Under the pieces are notes generated by a model that saw only the letters and a program-made list of their open reading frames with translations, was not told the DNA's origin and did not search any database. From the NCBI GenBank assembly GCA_017449495.1, contig JAFTFO010000031.1:1-43283 (forward strand): DNA of 43,283 nucleotides. Direction: 5' to 3'. Below are positions 8,804-17,053 of this stretch, piece after piece (position 1 is the stretch's first letter; each line of letters starts with the position of its first letter). Origin of the DNA: Prevotella sp. Lineage in GTDB: Bacteria > Bacteroidota > Bacteroidia > Bacteroidales > Bacteroidaceae. The position numbers were made by a program, and so were the translations under genes.

Positions 8804-10459
8804 ATGAAAGAGAAACTTGTTATTTATCAGTTTTTCACCCGTTTATACGGTAATCAAAATACCACTCGGATAGAGAACGGAACGATTGACCAGAACGGTT
8901 GTGGAAAGATGAACGACTTCACGCCCAGCGCCCTGAAACGCATCAGGGAGATGGGCGTGAGCCATATTTGGTATACCGGCATCATCCGCCATGCCACACA
9001 GACTGACTATTCAGCCTATGGCATTCCTCGTCAGCATCCGGCTATCGTCAAGGGTAAAGCAGGGTCACCCTATGCCATCACGGACTATTACGACGTAGAT
9101 CCTGATCTGGCTACCGATGTGAATCAGCGCATGCAGGAGTTTGAGCAGCTCATCGAGCGTACCCATCAGGCTGGGATGAAGGTGATTATCGACTTTGTGC
9201 CCAACCATGTGGCTCGCCAGTATCACTCCATCTGCAAGCCCGAAGGGGTGAAGGATCTGGGAGAGGAAGATCGTCCCCAGAACGGCTTCGACCCACAGAA
9301 CAACTTCTACTATTGTCCAGGACAGCGGTTCACTCCTTACTTCGACCTCTATCATGGTGAGCAGGAACCTTACCTTGAAGAGCCAGCCAAGGCAACGGGT
9401 AATGACTGCTTCCATAATGCGCCGGGTACGAATGACTGGTACGAGACTGTTAAGCTGAACTATGGTCTCGACTATTATGCGGGTCGGGTGGGGCACTTTA
9501 ACCCTATTCCTGACACGTGGAGTAAGATGACGGACATCCTGCTTTTCTGGGCTAAGAAGGGTATCGACGGTTTCCGTTGCGATATGGCTGAGATGGTACC
9601 TGCCGAGTTCTGGCGCTGGGCCACCGACAAGGTGAAGTTCATCTATCCTGATATCGTATTTGTCGGTGAGGTGTATAACCCTGCCGAGTATCGTAACTAT
9701 CTGGGCGCAGGCTTTGACTACCTCTACGACAAGGTGGGCATGTACGATACCGTTCGTGAGGTGATGCGAGGTAACCAGTCCACCCACGCCATCACGACAG
9801 CCTGGCAGCAGACTGACGATATCCGTGACCACATGCTCTACTTCCTTGAAAACCACGATGAACAGCGTATTGCCAGTAGCTTTTTCGCTGGCGATGCCCG
9901 TAGGGGGGTGCCAGGACTGGTGGTCTCTGCACTACTGTATCAGAACCCGTTGATGATTTACTTCGCCCAGGAGTATGGTGAGCAGGGCATGGACAAGGAG
10001 GGTTTCAGTGGTCACGACGGCCGTACTACTATCTTCGACTACTGGAGCGTCGATACCTTAGTGCGTGCTGCCAGCCGTAAACTCACCAAAGAGGAGAAGG
10101 CTCTTAACGCTATATATAATAAGGTGGTGAATATCGCCCGCAAGGAGAAAGCCGTCTATGATGGCATCTCCTTCGACCTCATGTATGTCAATCAGGACTA
10201 CCACCGCCAGTATGCCTTCCTTCGTAAGGCCGGCAGCGAGGTTCTTCTGGTGGTTGTCAACTTCGACGATCTGCCTACCACGATGGACGTCACTATCCCT
10301 GCCCATGCCTTCGACTACCTGAAACTCAAGGAACGCAAGAGTATCACGGCCGTCGACCTACTCAGTGGTAAGGAAATCAAGCGTACACTTCATCGCGACA
10401 GCTATGTCTCTGTTGACTTAGATCCTCAGGGTGCTGTCATTTTGAAGTTCAAGGCATAA
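8804..10459 (+). CDS. Intracellular alpha-amylase family (GH13) enzyme
   Basis: The 551-aa protein has all four GH13 regions: DFVPNH (region I), GFRCDMAE with nucleophile Asp260 (region II), VGEVY with acid/base Glu289 (region III), and LENHDEQR with Asp352 (region IV). A beta-rich C-terminal domain follows from about residue 460. There is no signal peptide, so it should act in the cytoplasm on maltodextrins or glycogen, which fits the glycogen genes 3 kb upstream. Exact specificity (hydrolysis, transfer or branching) cannot be read from sequence. It starts 5 bp after fabD. Confidence 0.92.
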   Translation: MKEKLVIYQFFTRLYGNQNTTRIENGTIDQNGCGKMNDFTPSALKRIREMGVSHIWYTGIIRHATQTDYSAYGIPRQHPAIVKGKAGSPYAITDYYDVDPDLATDVNQRMQEFEQLIERTHQAGMKVIIDFVPNHVARQYHSICKPEGVKDLGEEDRPQNGFDPQNNFYYCPGQRFTPYFDLYHGEQEPYLEEPAKATGNDCFHNAPGTNDWYETVKLNYGLDYYAGRVGHFNPIPDTWSKMTDILLFWAKKGIDGFRCDMAEMVPAEFWRWATDKVKFIYPDIVFVGEVYNPAEYRNYLGAGFDYLYDKVGMYDTVREVMRGNQSTHAITTAWQQTDDIRDHMLYFLENHDEQRIASSFFAGDARRGVPGLVVSALLYQNPLMIYFAQEYGEQGMDKEGFSGHDGRTTIFDYWSVDTLVRAASRKLTKEEKALNAIYNKVVNIARKEKAVYDGISFDLMYVNQDYHRQYAFLRKAGSEVLLVVVNFDDLPTTMDVTIPAHAFDYLKLKERKSITAVDLLSGKEIKRTLHRDSYVSVDLDPQGAVILKFKA

Positions 10460-10484
10460 GGCATAACAACAATAAACATAAAAG

Positions 10485-10955
10485 ATGATGGCAGAAGACT
10501 ATATCCTGAACGACCATAATAAGAGCGAGTACCCTCCAGCTCATTCGGCCGAACATTTACTGAATCAGACGATGATCAGGATCTTCGGCTGTGAGCGTTC
10601 TTATAATGCTCATATCGAGCGTAAGAAGAGTAAGATGAGTTTCCATCTCGACCACAAGCCGAGCCGTCAGGAGGAGAAGGAGATTGAACGCAGGATGAAC
10701 GAGTTGATAGAAGAGGATCTGCCAGTCACCTTCGAGTTCGTGTCACGTGACGAGTTGCCGGAAGGCATTGATCCGAGTCGTTTGCCTGAAGATGTCTCAG
10801 AGACTATTCGGTTGGTGCGGATAGGTGATTATGATGTCTGCCCTTGTATCGGCAAACATGTGAGAAGTACATCGCAGATAGGGCGCTTTGAGATGCTCGG
10901 CACCAACTGGGATGAGCATGAACGCTCATTCCGGGTTCGATTCAAGATTGTCTAA
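10485..10955 (+). CDS. AlaX-like tRNA-editing (second additional domain) protein
   Basis: The 156-aa protein carries the two metal motifs of the alanyl/threonyl-tRNA synthetase editing domain: H-x3-H (His20, His24 in AHSAEHLLNQ) and C-x3-H (Cys121, His125 in CIGKH). These normally bind zinc and hydrolyse mischarged Ser-tRNA(Ala) or similar. It lacks the N-terminal glycine-rich domain of larger AlaX proteins, so the editing domain stands alone. Two ATGs occur in a row at 10485 and 10488; either could be used. It ends just before a strong terminator and is the last gene of the fabD run. The tRNA that it edits is unknown. Confidence 0.8.
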   Translation: MMAEDYILNDHNKSEYPPAHSAEHLLNQTMIRIFGCERSYNAHIERKKSKMSFHLDHKPSRQEEKEIERRMNELIEEDLPVTFEFVSRDELPEGIDPSRLPEDVSETIRLVRIGDYDVCPCIGKHVRSTSQIGRFEMLGTNWDEHERSFRVRFKIV

Positions 10956-10961
10956 AATAAT

Positions 10962-10985
10962 AAATCCCGCCTCGAGGCGGGATTT
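10962..10985. terminator. Bidirectional terminator
   Basis: Perfect 10-bp stem AAATCCCGCC / GGCGGGATTT around TCGA, followed by a T-rich run on the plus strand and preceded by an A-rich run. It separates two convergent operons. Confidence 0.9.
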
Positions 10986-10998
10986 GTTGTTTTTAATA

Positions 10999-12063
10999 TC
11001 ATTGCTTGGTGGCGATACGCATAAAGATGGGGTAGTGGTCGGAATAGCTAAGCTCCTTCTTATAATAGGTTAGCCCCTCCATAGCCTTATCATGGAATAT
11101 GTAGTCGATGCGTACTTTCTTATTGCCGCCTCGGAAAGTGTACATAAACCCACTGCCGCACTCCTTGAATCCATCAACCTTGTCGCCAAGCATCGTGTTA
11201 TAGACATACGAATAAGGCACGTCGTTGAAGTCACCGCATACGATGACCGGAGCCTCACTCTCCCTCATGTCCATTGCCAGCAAATTGGCCTGTCCGGAGC
11301 GGGCAATCATACCGATGGTATAATTACCGTAGATGGCGTTGATTAAAGCATTACCCTGAACTTCCACCCCTTTGTTTTGCAACTTGGCTGCTCTGTGAAG
11401 CATACTGTTGATACCTGTTGTCTCAAGGTGGACATTATAGATACGGTAGATGTTGTCATTGATATTCACCTCTACCCACATGGCGCTGTTACTCGTCTGC
11501 TCAAAGTCGATATTCTTCTTGTTGACGATGGGATAGCGACTGTAAATAACCATGTCGTTATTGCCGAAGGCGGAGTGGGGGAAGTAGTCCTTGTAATAGT
11601 CGGAGTTCTTCTTATCGCCGCTAAAGTCGTTGTACTCTTGGAAGCAGACGATATCTACTTTTTGCCGCTTCATTTCCGACAGGATGTCTTGTGCAATGAA
11701 ACCTGTTGTCTCGCCAGAAAAGCGTGCTACGTTATAGGTGGCCAGCTTGATGCCCGATTTGATGTCTGCCTTTTCGTCGGTAGAACCGAACTGCAGTATT
11801 GTTCCCACATAGGGTATACAGCAGAGGAGGGTGATCAGTGGCATCAGGGCCCAATGGAAGCGAAGCCTGATAATCCAGTAGATTAGGAATACGAAGTTAC
11901 CAATGATAAGCAGTGGCAGGGCATAGACAAGCATGGCGCGAGCCGTGTTGCCAGCAGGCTGGACGTCACCTCCAAACAATCCCACGAATGTGAATATCAT
12001 CAGTAGGAAGGAGATGATAAGCATCATGAAAGAAAAGTATTTCTGTACTGCAAGCTTTCCCAT
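10999..12063 (-). CDS. Membrane-anchored endonuclease/exonuclease/phosphatase family protein
   Basis: The 354-aa protein has three predicted N-terminal membrane helices (about 10-32, 42-64 and 70-92) and then an EEP catalytic domain. The metal/catalytic motifs are present: CFQEY (Glu143), NVHLET, CGDFND, IDYIFH and the terminal SDHYP. The substrate could be nucleic acid, a phosphoinositide-like lipid or another phosphodiester; sequence does not tell. With three helices the domain probably faces the periplasm or the membrane surface. It follows the histidine kinase by 29 bp and is probably co-transcribed with it. Confidence 0.9.
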   Translation of the reverse strand: MGKLAVQKYFSFMMLIISFLLMIFTFVGLFGGDVQPAGNTARAMLVYALPLLIIGNFVFLIYWIIRLRFHWALMPLITLLCCIPYVGTILQFGSTDEKADIKSGIKLATYNVARFSGETTGFIAQDILSEMKRQKVDIVCFQEYNDFSGDKKNSDYYKDYFPHSAFGNNDMVIYSRYPIVNKKNIDFEQTSNSAMWVEVNINDNIYRIYNVHLETTGINSMLHRAAKLQNKGVEVQGNALINAIYGNYTIGMIARSGQANLLAMDMRESEAPVIVCGDFNDVPYSYVYNTMLGDKVDGFKECGSGFMYTFRGGNKKVRIDYIFHDKAMEGLTYYKKELSYSDHYPIFMRIATKQ

Positions 12064-12092
12064 ATATGATGTATTTGATTTATATATACGGA

Positions 12093-13352
12093 TTAATCGT
12101 CTTCTCCGAGGTATTTCTTGACAATCTCAATGAGGTTCTCAACCTTGAAGGGCTTGGCCATGAAGTCATCGCAGCCTGCTTCTTTGGCATTGCGGATGGT
12201 CTCTTCAAAGGGAAAGGCACTGAGAGCGATGACTGGAGTTGTCGACACTTCCTTGATAATGCGGGTAGCGTCGAGGCCATTCATGCCTGGCATACGGATG
12301 TCCATCAGGATCAAGTCTGGCTTCTCGTCCTCATTGATGGTCACGGCTTCGATGCCGTTATGGGCCCGCAGCAGCTTGTAGCGCTTCTGGAGCACAATCT
12401 TCACCAGTTCGTAGTTGTGGTCCTCGTCCTCTGCTACGAGGATGGTCTTGGTATTTAGGTCGTCAGTACGACCACTGATACGGATGGTACGGACACTCGT
12501 CGTCGTGGTCTCCTTGTTCTGGTCCACACCGCCGATACTACCTTCGAAGGGCATGGTGAAGGTGAACTTGGAACCCTTGCCGACTTCAGACTCTACCGAC
12601 AGCGTGCCACCCATCTTCTCTACAATGATTTTACAGAGGGGCAGTCCCAGGCCATATCCATTATTACTCTTCTCGGCATCACGAGATACGTATGTCTCAA
12701 AGATATGCTCAAGGTCCTCTTTCGCAATGCCACTACCAGTATCACTGACGAACATCTCGATCGTTTGTGCTTCGTCCAATACTTTATAGCCGTAGGCGAT
12801 AGTACCTTGACTGGTGTGTTTCAGCGAGTTACTGATGAGATTAGAGAATACCTGAATAAGTCTGTTGGCATCGGTATTCATCGTTACATTCATGGTTGGC
12901 TCGCTCCACTCCAACTTTACCGAGTCTGGGCAACGGAACTTAAAGAGGTTCATGATGCTTGTGCAGAGTTGATTAAGGTCGGTGGGATTCTTCTTCATGA
13001 CAATCTCTCCCGATTCAACACGCGACAAGTCGAGGATTTCATTGACGAGACTCTGTAGGCGGTTGTTGTTGCTTTCGATGATCTCGAAGTATTTCATACG
13101 GTCTTCCTGGGAGTCGGTCTCAATAATGACTCTTGAAAAACCCTCAATAGCGTTTAGTGGCGTGCGTATTTCATGGCTCATGTTGGCCAGGAAAAGGGAC
13201 TTCATCTTACTCGCTTTCTCAGCTTTCTGGGCCTTTTCCTCGTATTCCTTCAGCTTCTTGTTTGCTATAGCAAGCTGCTCGTTGGCAAGCATCAACTTAC
13301 GGTTGACATCAGCAAACTTCTGCATTAATATCTCTCTTTCGTCTCTTTCCAT
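12093..13352 (-). CDS. Soluble hybrid histidine kinase with C-terminal receiver
   Basis: The 419-aa protein starts with a coiled coil (about 10-48, rich in Lys/Glu/Ala). A HisKA domain follows, with phospho-acceptor His60 in NMSHEIRTPLN, then a HATPase domain with GTGIGxx-like DTGSGIAKED and GYGLGLPLCK, and a receiver with Asp351 in LMDIRMPG. There is no membrane segment, PAS domain or DNA-binding output. It may therefore sense in the cytoplasm through its coiled coil or a partner and signal through another protein. The start at 13352 is supported because a start at 13382 would lie inside the -7 element. Confidence 0.92.
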   Translation of the reverse strand: MERDEREILMQKFADVNRKLMLANEQLAIANKKLKEYEEKAQKAEKASKMKSLFLANMSHEIRTPLNAIEGFSRVIIETDSQEDRMKYFEIIESNNNRLQSLVNEILDLSRVESGEIVMKKNPTDLNQLCTSIMNLFKFRCPDSVKLEWSEPTMNVTMNTDANRLIQVFSNLISNSLKHTSQGTIAYGYKVLDEAQTIEMFVSDTGSGIAKEDLEHIFETYVSRDAEKSNNGYGLGLPLCKIIVEKMGGTLSVESEVGKGSKFTFTMPFEGSIGGVDQNKETTTTSVRTIRISGRTDDLNTKTILVAEDEDHNYELVKIVLQKRYKLLRAHNGIEAVTINEDEKPDLILMDIRMPGMNGLDATRIIKEVSTTPVIALSAFPFEETIRNAKEAGCDDFMAKPFKVENLIEIVKKYLGEDD

Positions 13353-13379
13353 TACTGTACAAAAACTCAATAGACTCTG

Positions 13380-13387
13380 CAAAGGTA
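13380..13387 (-). promoter_or_regulatory. Promoter -7 element of the histidine kinase/EEP operon
   Basis: TACCTTTG on the minus strand, 27 bp upstream of the kinase ATG. It decides the start codon of the kinase. Confidence 0.65.
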
Positions 13388-13429
13388 CGAATTATTTTCC
13401 GAAATAAAAAGAAAATATAAAGATTTTTT

Positions 13430-14614
13430 TCAACTTCTTTTTGCTTTTTCCCATGCGCCATTCTTTCCGTGGCTTCTGAGATAGGCCATTCCACGGAAGA
13501 TGTTAAGATTCATAAACACGAAATAATAGGCCGTGTACAGCAGTTTGTTCTTATATCCATAGCGGTTTAACAGCCATCCGGCAAGGGCCATCACGTAGAA
13601 GAGCGCCTGAAGGATGAGCATCACTGTGTAGAAAGTGCCTGCTCCCATAGCGACGAGCAGGATGTTGACGAGCAGCAACAGTACCATGGCAACGGGTGTG
13701 ATACTCCATCGGAGCACGCGGTGGCTGACGTATTGGAAGGTGACCAGCGGCTGTCGCAGCGGGTTGAGCATGGAGCGCAGCCACCAGATGCTTTGCAGAC
13801 CACCTGCCGCGATGCGCCGCTTACGCTTCGACTCCTCATGGATGTTGGCCGAGCCATACTCCAGAGCATAGGCGTCGGGGGTATAGGCAATGCGTTTGCC
13901 GGCCTGAACGACGTACATCGACAGCATGAAGTCGTCGAGCAGAGCCTCGTCGGGCACCTCTCGGCAGAGGGTCGGATCGATGGCGTAGAGCTCTCCCGCG
14001 GCTCCCATGGCCGAATAGAGCTCACTGTCCCAGCGCTTCAAGGTACTCTCGTAACGCCAGTACAGCCCTTCGCCTTCGGCGGCCATCTCGCCAGCTTTCC
14101 TGGCGGCAACACGTTTCTCTCCAGAGACACAGCCTACAGTAGGATCGCCGAACAGTCGGGCAATCTCCCTGAGAGCCCCTGGGTTGATCATGGTGTTCGC
14201 ATCGGTGAAGGCCACGTAGCGGGTCTGCAGCTCCCTGAGACCATGCTTCAGGGCGGCCGTCTTACCTCTGCGTTCCGGGCTGAACACGATGTCGACCTCT
14301 GGATAGGCGGTCAATAACTCGTTCGTCCGGTCATTGCTTCCATCGGTTACCCACATGATCCGAAGTTTGTCTTTCGGGTAGTCGAGCGCTTGAGTGTTCT
14401 CCATCTTCTCGGCCACCACGTCTTCTTCGTTGTAGGCACAGATCATTAAGGTCATCGTAGGCAGTTCTTCATCCTGCGGCAGGACGGTCTTCTGGGGATT
14501 TCCCTTGAAGAGCCGCCTGAGCCGGATGATGATGTATAGTAGTATTCCGTAACCGATGTAGGTGTAGAATACGATGAGCAAGCATGCCCAGAACAGGATT
14601 TTCAGTGTCAGCAT
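13430..14614 (-). CDS. Membrane glycosyltransferase, family 2
   Basis: The 394-aa protein has an N-terminal membrane helix (about 5-30), a GT-A catalytic domain and about three more helices at the C-terminus (about 290-370). Sugar-nucleotide motifs are DGSND (91-95) and TDAN (137-140). DDFMLSM supplies the base, and QSIWWLR replaces the usual QxxRW. This arrangement fits processive or polyprenol-linked transferases working at the inner face of the cytoplasmic membrane. It lies 17 bp after RNase G and is likely co-transcribed. The glycan made is unknown. Confidence 0.88.
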   Translation of the reverse strand: MLTLKILFWACLLIVFYTYIGYGILLYIIIRLRRLFKGNPQKTVLPQDEELPTMTLMICAYNEEDVVAEKMENTQALDYPKDKLRIMWVTDGSNDRTNELLTAYPEVDIVFSPERRGKTAALKHGLRELQTRYVAFTDANTMINPGALREIARLFGDPTVGCVSGEKRVAARKAGEMAAEGEGLYWRYESTLKRWDSELYSAMGAAGELYAIDPTLCREVPDEALLDDFMLSMYVVQAGKRIAYTPDAYALEYGSANIHEESKRKRRIAAGGLQSIWWLRSMLNPLRQPLVTFQYVSHRVLRWSITPVAMVLLLLVNILLVAMGAGTFYTVMLILQALFYVMALAGWLLNRYGYKNKLLYTAYYFVFMNLNIFRGMAYLRSHGKNGAWEKAKRS

Positions 14615-14631
14615 AGTCTTTCTTCTTAGGG

Positions 14632-16206
14632 TTATTTCGACTCAATCTCCTCCTGCATGTCAATGAACTGCTTGTCGTCATCGTAGAACTCGTATTGCAG
14701 GAAGGCTAATTTCTGCGAGGGGATCACACGGACACCGAGTCCGTATTTCAGTTGCCATTGGCGCTTCAGGCTGAATACGCCCTTGTTGATGTAAGCTGCC
14801 ACGTAGGGATGTACGTGCAGATAGAACTTGCGGATTCCGATCTTGTTGACCAGATTGTCAATTTTATTCTCCAGCGTATCCGTAAAGAGGAAGCTCGACT
14901 TGATGGTTCCTTTACCGAAACAGGTAGGACAGGTTTCCTCTACATTCACGCTCATGGCTGGACGCACCCTCTGTCGGGTGATCTGCATCAGTCCGAACTT
15001 CGACAGCGGCAGGATGTTGTGCTTAGCGCGATCCTTCTGCATGTTCTTGCACATCCGCTCATAGAGCATCTGACGGTCCTCGGGCAGCTTCATGTCGATG
15101 AAGTCGACGATGATGATGCCACCCATGTCGCGGAGTCTCAACTGGCGTGCCAGCTCGTCGGCAGCACCGAGATTCGTCTCCAGGGCATTGGCTTCCTGGC
15201 CGTTCTCCTTCTTGATGCGTGTGCCGCTGTTCACGTCAACCACGTGCATCGCCTCTGTCGTCTCAATGATGAGATAGGCGCCGTGCTTGTAGTTAACGGT
15301 CTTTCCGAACCCGGATTTCAGCTGTTTGGTGACGTTGAAATTGTCGAAGATGGGCACTGTACCCTTGTAGAGCTTGACAATTTCCTTTTTCTCTGGAGCG
15401 ATGATCTCCAGATAGTTCTTGATCTCATCGAAGATCTGGGCGTCGTTGACGTTGATGGCGTCGTAGGTGGGATTGAACAGGTCACGAAGCAAAGCCACCG
15501 CTCTGCTCTCCTCCTCGAAGCAGAGTTTCGGACGGTCTGTCGTCTTCTGTACTTTCGTGATAGTGTCTTCCCAGCGCTTGAGCAGCACTTTGAGCTCTGC
15601 ATCGAGCTCTGCGGCCCGCTTTCCCTCGGCGACCGTACGGACGATCACGCCAAAGTTCTTCGGTTTGATACTCTGGATCAGCTGCTTCAGACGGCTGCGC
15701 TCTTCGCTGCGCTTGATCTTTGTCGATACCGACACACTGTCGTCGAAGGGTATCAAGACCAGATAACGGCCGGCGAAGCTGAGTTCGCAAGTCAGGCGCG
15801 GTCCCTTGGTGTTGATAGGTTCTTTGACGATCTGGACGAGTACTTCCTGTCCGACCTTCAGTGTGTTGGCGATGCTGCCGTCCTTTTTCAGTTCCGGCTG
15901 GATGTGTGCCTTCTGAATGGGGTAGAGCTTCTTCCGGTCGCTGACTACCTGTTTGAGGTATTTCTCATACGAATAAAACTGACTTCCCAGGTCAAGAAAA
16001 TGCAGGAAGGCCACGCGTTCCGCGCCGACATCGACGAAGCAGGCATTCAGTCCGGGCATCAGCTTCTTCACCTTTGCCACGTAGATGTTACCCACCGAGA
16101 ACGACTCCGTGCGCTGCTCCTTCTGGTATTCCACCAGCTGCTTGTCTTCGAGCAGGGCTATGGAGATGTCTTTCGGCTGGACATCAATGATTACTTCACT
16201 TGTCAT
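14632..16206 (-). CDS. rng: Ribonuclease E/G family endoribonuclease
   Basis: The 524-aa protein contains an N-terminal S1-like domain (about 35-120, VGNIYVAKVKKLMPGLNACF), the RNase H-like and DNase I-like catalytic core (GGIIIVDFIDM, with its metal-binding Asp), and the zinc-link CPTC near residue 425. It lacks the long degradosome scaffold of RNase E, so it is of RNase G type, acting in rRNA processing and mRNA decay. It is transcribed after the HU and 29-aa protein genes and 17 bp before the GT2 gene. Confidence 0.95.
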   Translation of the reverse strand: MTSEVIIDVQPKDISIALLEDKQLVEYQKEQRTESFSVGNIYVAKVKKLMPGLNACFVDVGAERVAFLHFLDLGSQFYSYEKYLKQVVSDRKKLYPIQKAHIQPELKKDGSIANTLKVGQEVLVQIVKEPINTKGPRLTCELSFAGRYLVLIPFDDSVSVSTKIKRSEERSRLKQLIQSIKPKNFGVIVRTVAEGKRAAELDAELKVLLKRWEDTITKVQKTTDRPKLCFEEESRAVALLRDLFNPTYDAINVNDAQIFDEIKNYLEIIAPEKKEIVKLYKGTVPIFDNFNVTKQLKSGFGKTVNYKHGAYLIIETTEAMHVVDVNSGTRIKKENGQEANALETNLGAADELARQLRLRDMGGIIIVDFIDMKLPEDRQMLYERMCKNMQKDRAKHNILPLSKFGLMQITRQRVRPAMSVNVEETCPTCFGKGTIKSSFLFTDTLENKIDNLVNKIGIRKFYLHVHPYVAAYINKGVFSLKRQWQLKYGLGVRVIPSQKLAFLQYEFYDDDKQFIDMQEEIESK

Positions 16207-16247
16207 TTCGCTTCTGCTTAATGTTGATGGGTTGTCTTTTAAACTCG

Positions 16248-16292
16248 AAAGGGTGTGTCGCTATCCCAGGGGATTAGCATACACACTCCTTT
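16248..16292. terminator. Long imperfect hairpin upstream of RNase G
   Basis: The arms AAAGGGTGTGT...GCTATCCC and GGGATTAGC...ACACACTCCTTT pair over about 18 bp with three small bulges around a 2-3-nt loop. It lies between the 29-aa gene and rng on the minus strand. It lacks a good T tract, so it may weaken read-through into rng or act as an RNase processing site. Confidence 0.5.
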
Positions 16293-16319
16293 CATTTCCT
16301 TTGTGGTCACGGCAAGCGC

Positions 16320-16409
16320 TTACTTGCTCTTGTGACGATTCTTGCGCAGTCTCTTCTTGCGCTTGTGGGTTGCCATCTTGTGGCCCTTCTTCTTTTTTCC
16401 GTTTGGCAT
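16320..16409 (-). CDS. 29-aa very basic protein, possibly ribosome-associated
   Basis: The product starts MPNGKKKKGHKM and ends RLRKNRHKSK; more than half of its residues are Lys, Arg or His. The KRKKRLRKNRHK core resembles the C-terminal tail of the COX24/AURKAIP1 (mS38) family of mitochondrial small-subunit proteins and similar short proteins in Bacteroidetes. It most likely binds RNA, perhaps in the ribosome. It lies between HU and RNase G on the same strand. An internal ATG (MATHKRKK) is an alternative start. The gene is short, but composition and family resemblance make it credible. Confidence 0.75.
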   Translation of the reverse strand: MPNGKKKKGHKMATHKRKKRLRKNRHKSK

Positions 16410-16454
16410 AATTTACAAATATTTTAATTGATTCTAACTGAGTTTCTTCTCTTC

Positions 16455-16730
16455 TTACTTCATCTTCTCCAGGAAGTTCTTTGCCGGCTTGAAAGAGGGG
16501 ATGTCACGGGCTTCGATCACGAGAGTCGTGTTCTTCGAAATGTTGCGGGCGGTCTTCTTGGCACGGTGCTTGATGCCGAAGGTGCCGAAGCCGCGAAGGT
16601 AAACATTCTCTTTGTTCTCAGCAAGACTGATGCGGATAGTCTCCATGAAAGCCTCGACGGTCGTGGCTACGTCCTTCTTAGCCACTCCTGTCTGCTCGGA
16701 GATCTGATTAATAATTTCTGCTTTTGTCAT
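16455..16730 (-). CDS. HU/IHF-family DNA-binding protein
   Basis: The 91-aa protein is a nucleoid protein that bends DNA as a dimer. It starts MTKAEIINQISEQTGVAKKD. The conserved VYLRGFGTFGIKHR lies in the middle, followed by the ARNISKNT arm, where most HU proteins have RNPRTGE. FKPAKNFLEKM ends the protein. Loss of the usual proline in the arm is unlike E. coli HU and could affect bending. The gene has its own promoter at 16790-16797 with a leader of about 55 nt, and probably leads a run with the 29-aa protein and rng. Confidence 0.92.
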   Translation of the reverse strand: MTKAEIINQISEQTGVAKKDVATTVEAFMETIRISLAENKENVYLRGFGTFGIKHRAKKTARNISKNTTLVIEARDIPSFKPAKNFLEKMK

Positions 16731-16789
16731 CTTGTCGTTTCTTTATATATATAATTATGTGTAATCGCCTAAATCTCAATTTCGGACTG

Positions 16790-16797
16790 CAAAGTTA
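16790..16797 (-). promoter_or_regulatory. Promoter -7 element of the HU gene
   Basis: TAACTTTG on the minus strand, followed by C. The stretch further upstream (16800-16880) is T-rich and has no gene. Confidence 0.65.
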
Positions 16798-16930
16798 CTG
16801 TTTTTCAGCGAGATACCGAAATATTATTGGGATTTTTTTTCATTTTTTGGCATTTTTCTTTCTTTTGATCTTCTTTTCCTTCTGACTAAGTCCCCGGTAG
16901 TCAGTTAGATGGAGATACCTACTAAAATAC

Positions 16931-16991
16931 CAAATTCAGTGAATTTGCAATGCAATTTCAGTGAATTTGGTCAGCAAATTCAGTGAATTTG
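16931..16991. repeat. Array of three 17-bp palindromes at 22-bp spacing
   Basis: Units at 16931-16947, 16953-16969 and 16975-16991 read CAAATTCAGTGAATTTG, with one substitution in the second. Each is a palindrome of two 7-bp arms around a 3-nt centre. The 5-bp spacers are CAATG and GTCAG. The array is bracketed by a longer inverted repeat (ATGGAGAT.CCTA at 16909-16921; its complement at 16998-17013), and another hairpin (CTGACTA/TAGTCAG, 16882-16904) lies to its left. It sits in the gene-free stretch between thrC and the HU promoter. The same repeat occurs at 34773-34855. Confidence 0.9.
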
Positions 16992-17053
16992 GTCTGATAG
17001 GAGGCATCTCCATGAAATAGAGTGCTGCCGATAAAGACACTAAGTACCTATCT

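Noticed and set aside
13353-13382. An upstream start for the histidine kinase
   Set aside because: It lies in the leader and within the -7 element at 13380-13387, so it would not be on the transcript.
14752-16221. A 489-codon open frame on the plus strand opposite RNase G
   Set aside because: It lies fully opposite a well-conserved gene, its translation is low in motif content and resembles no family; it follows from codon bias of the rng strand.
16931-16991. CRISPR array
   Set aside because: Spacers are only 5 bp and nearly constant, units are perfect palindromes and no cas genes are present.
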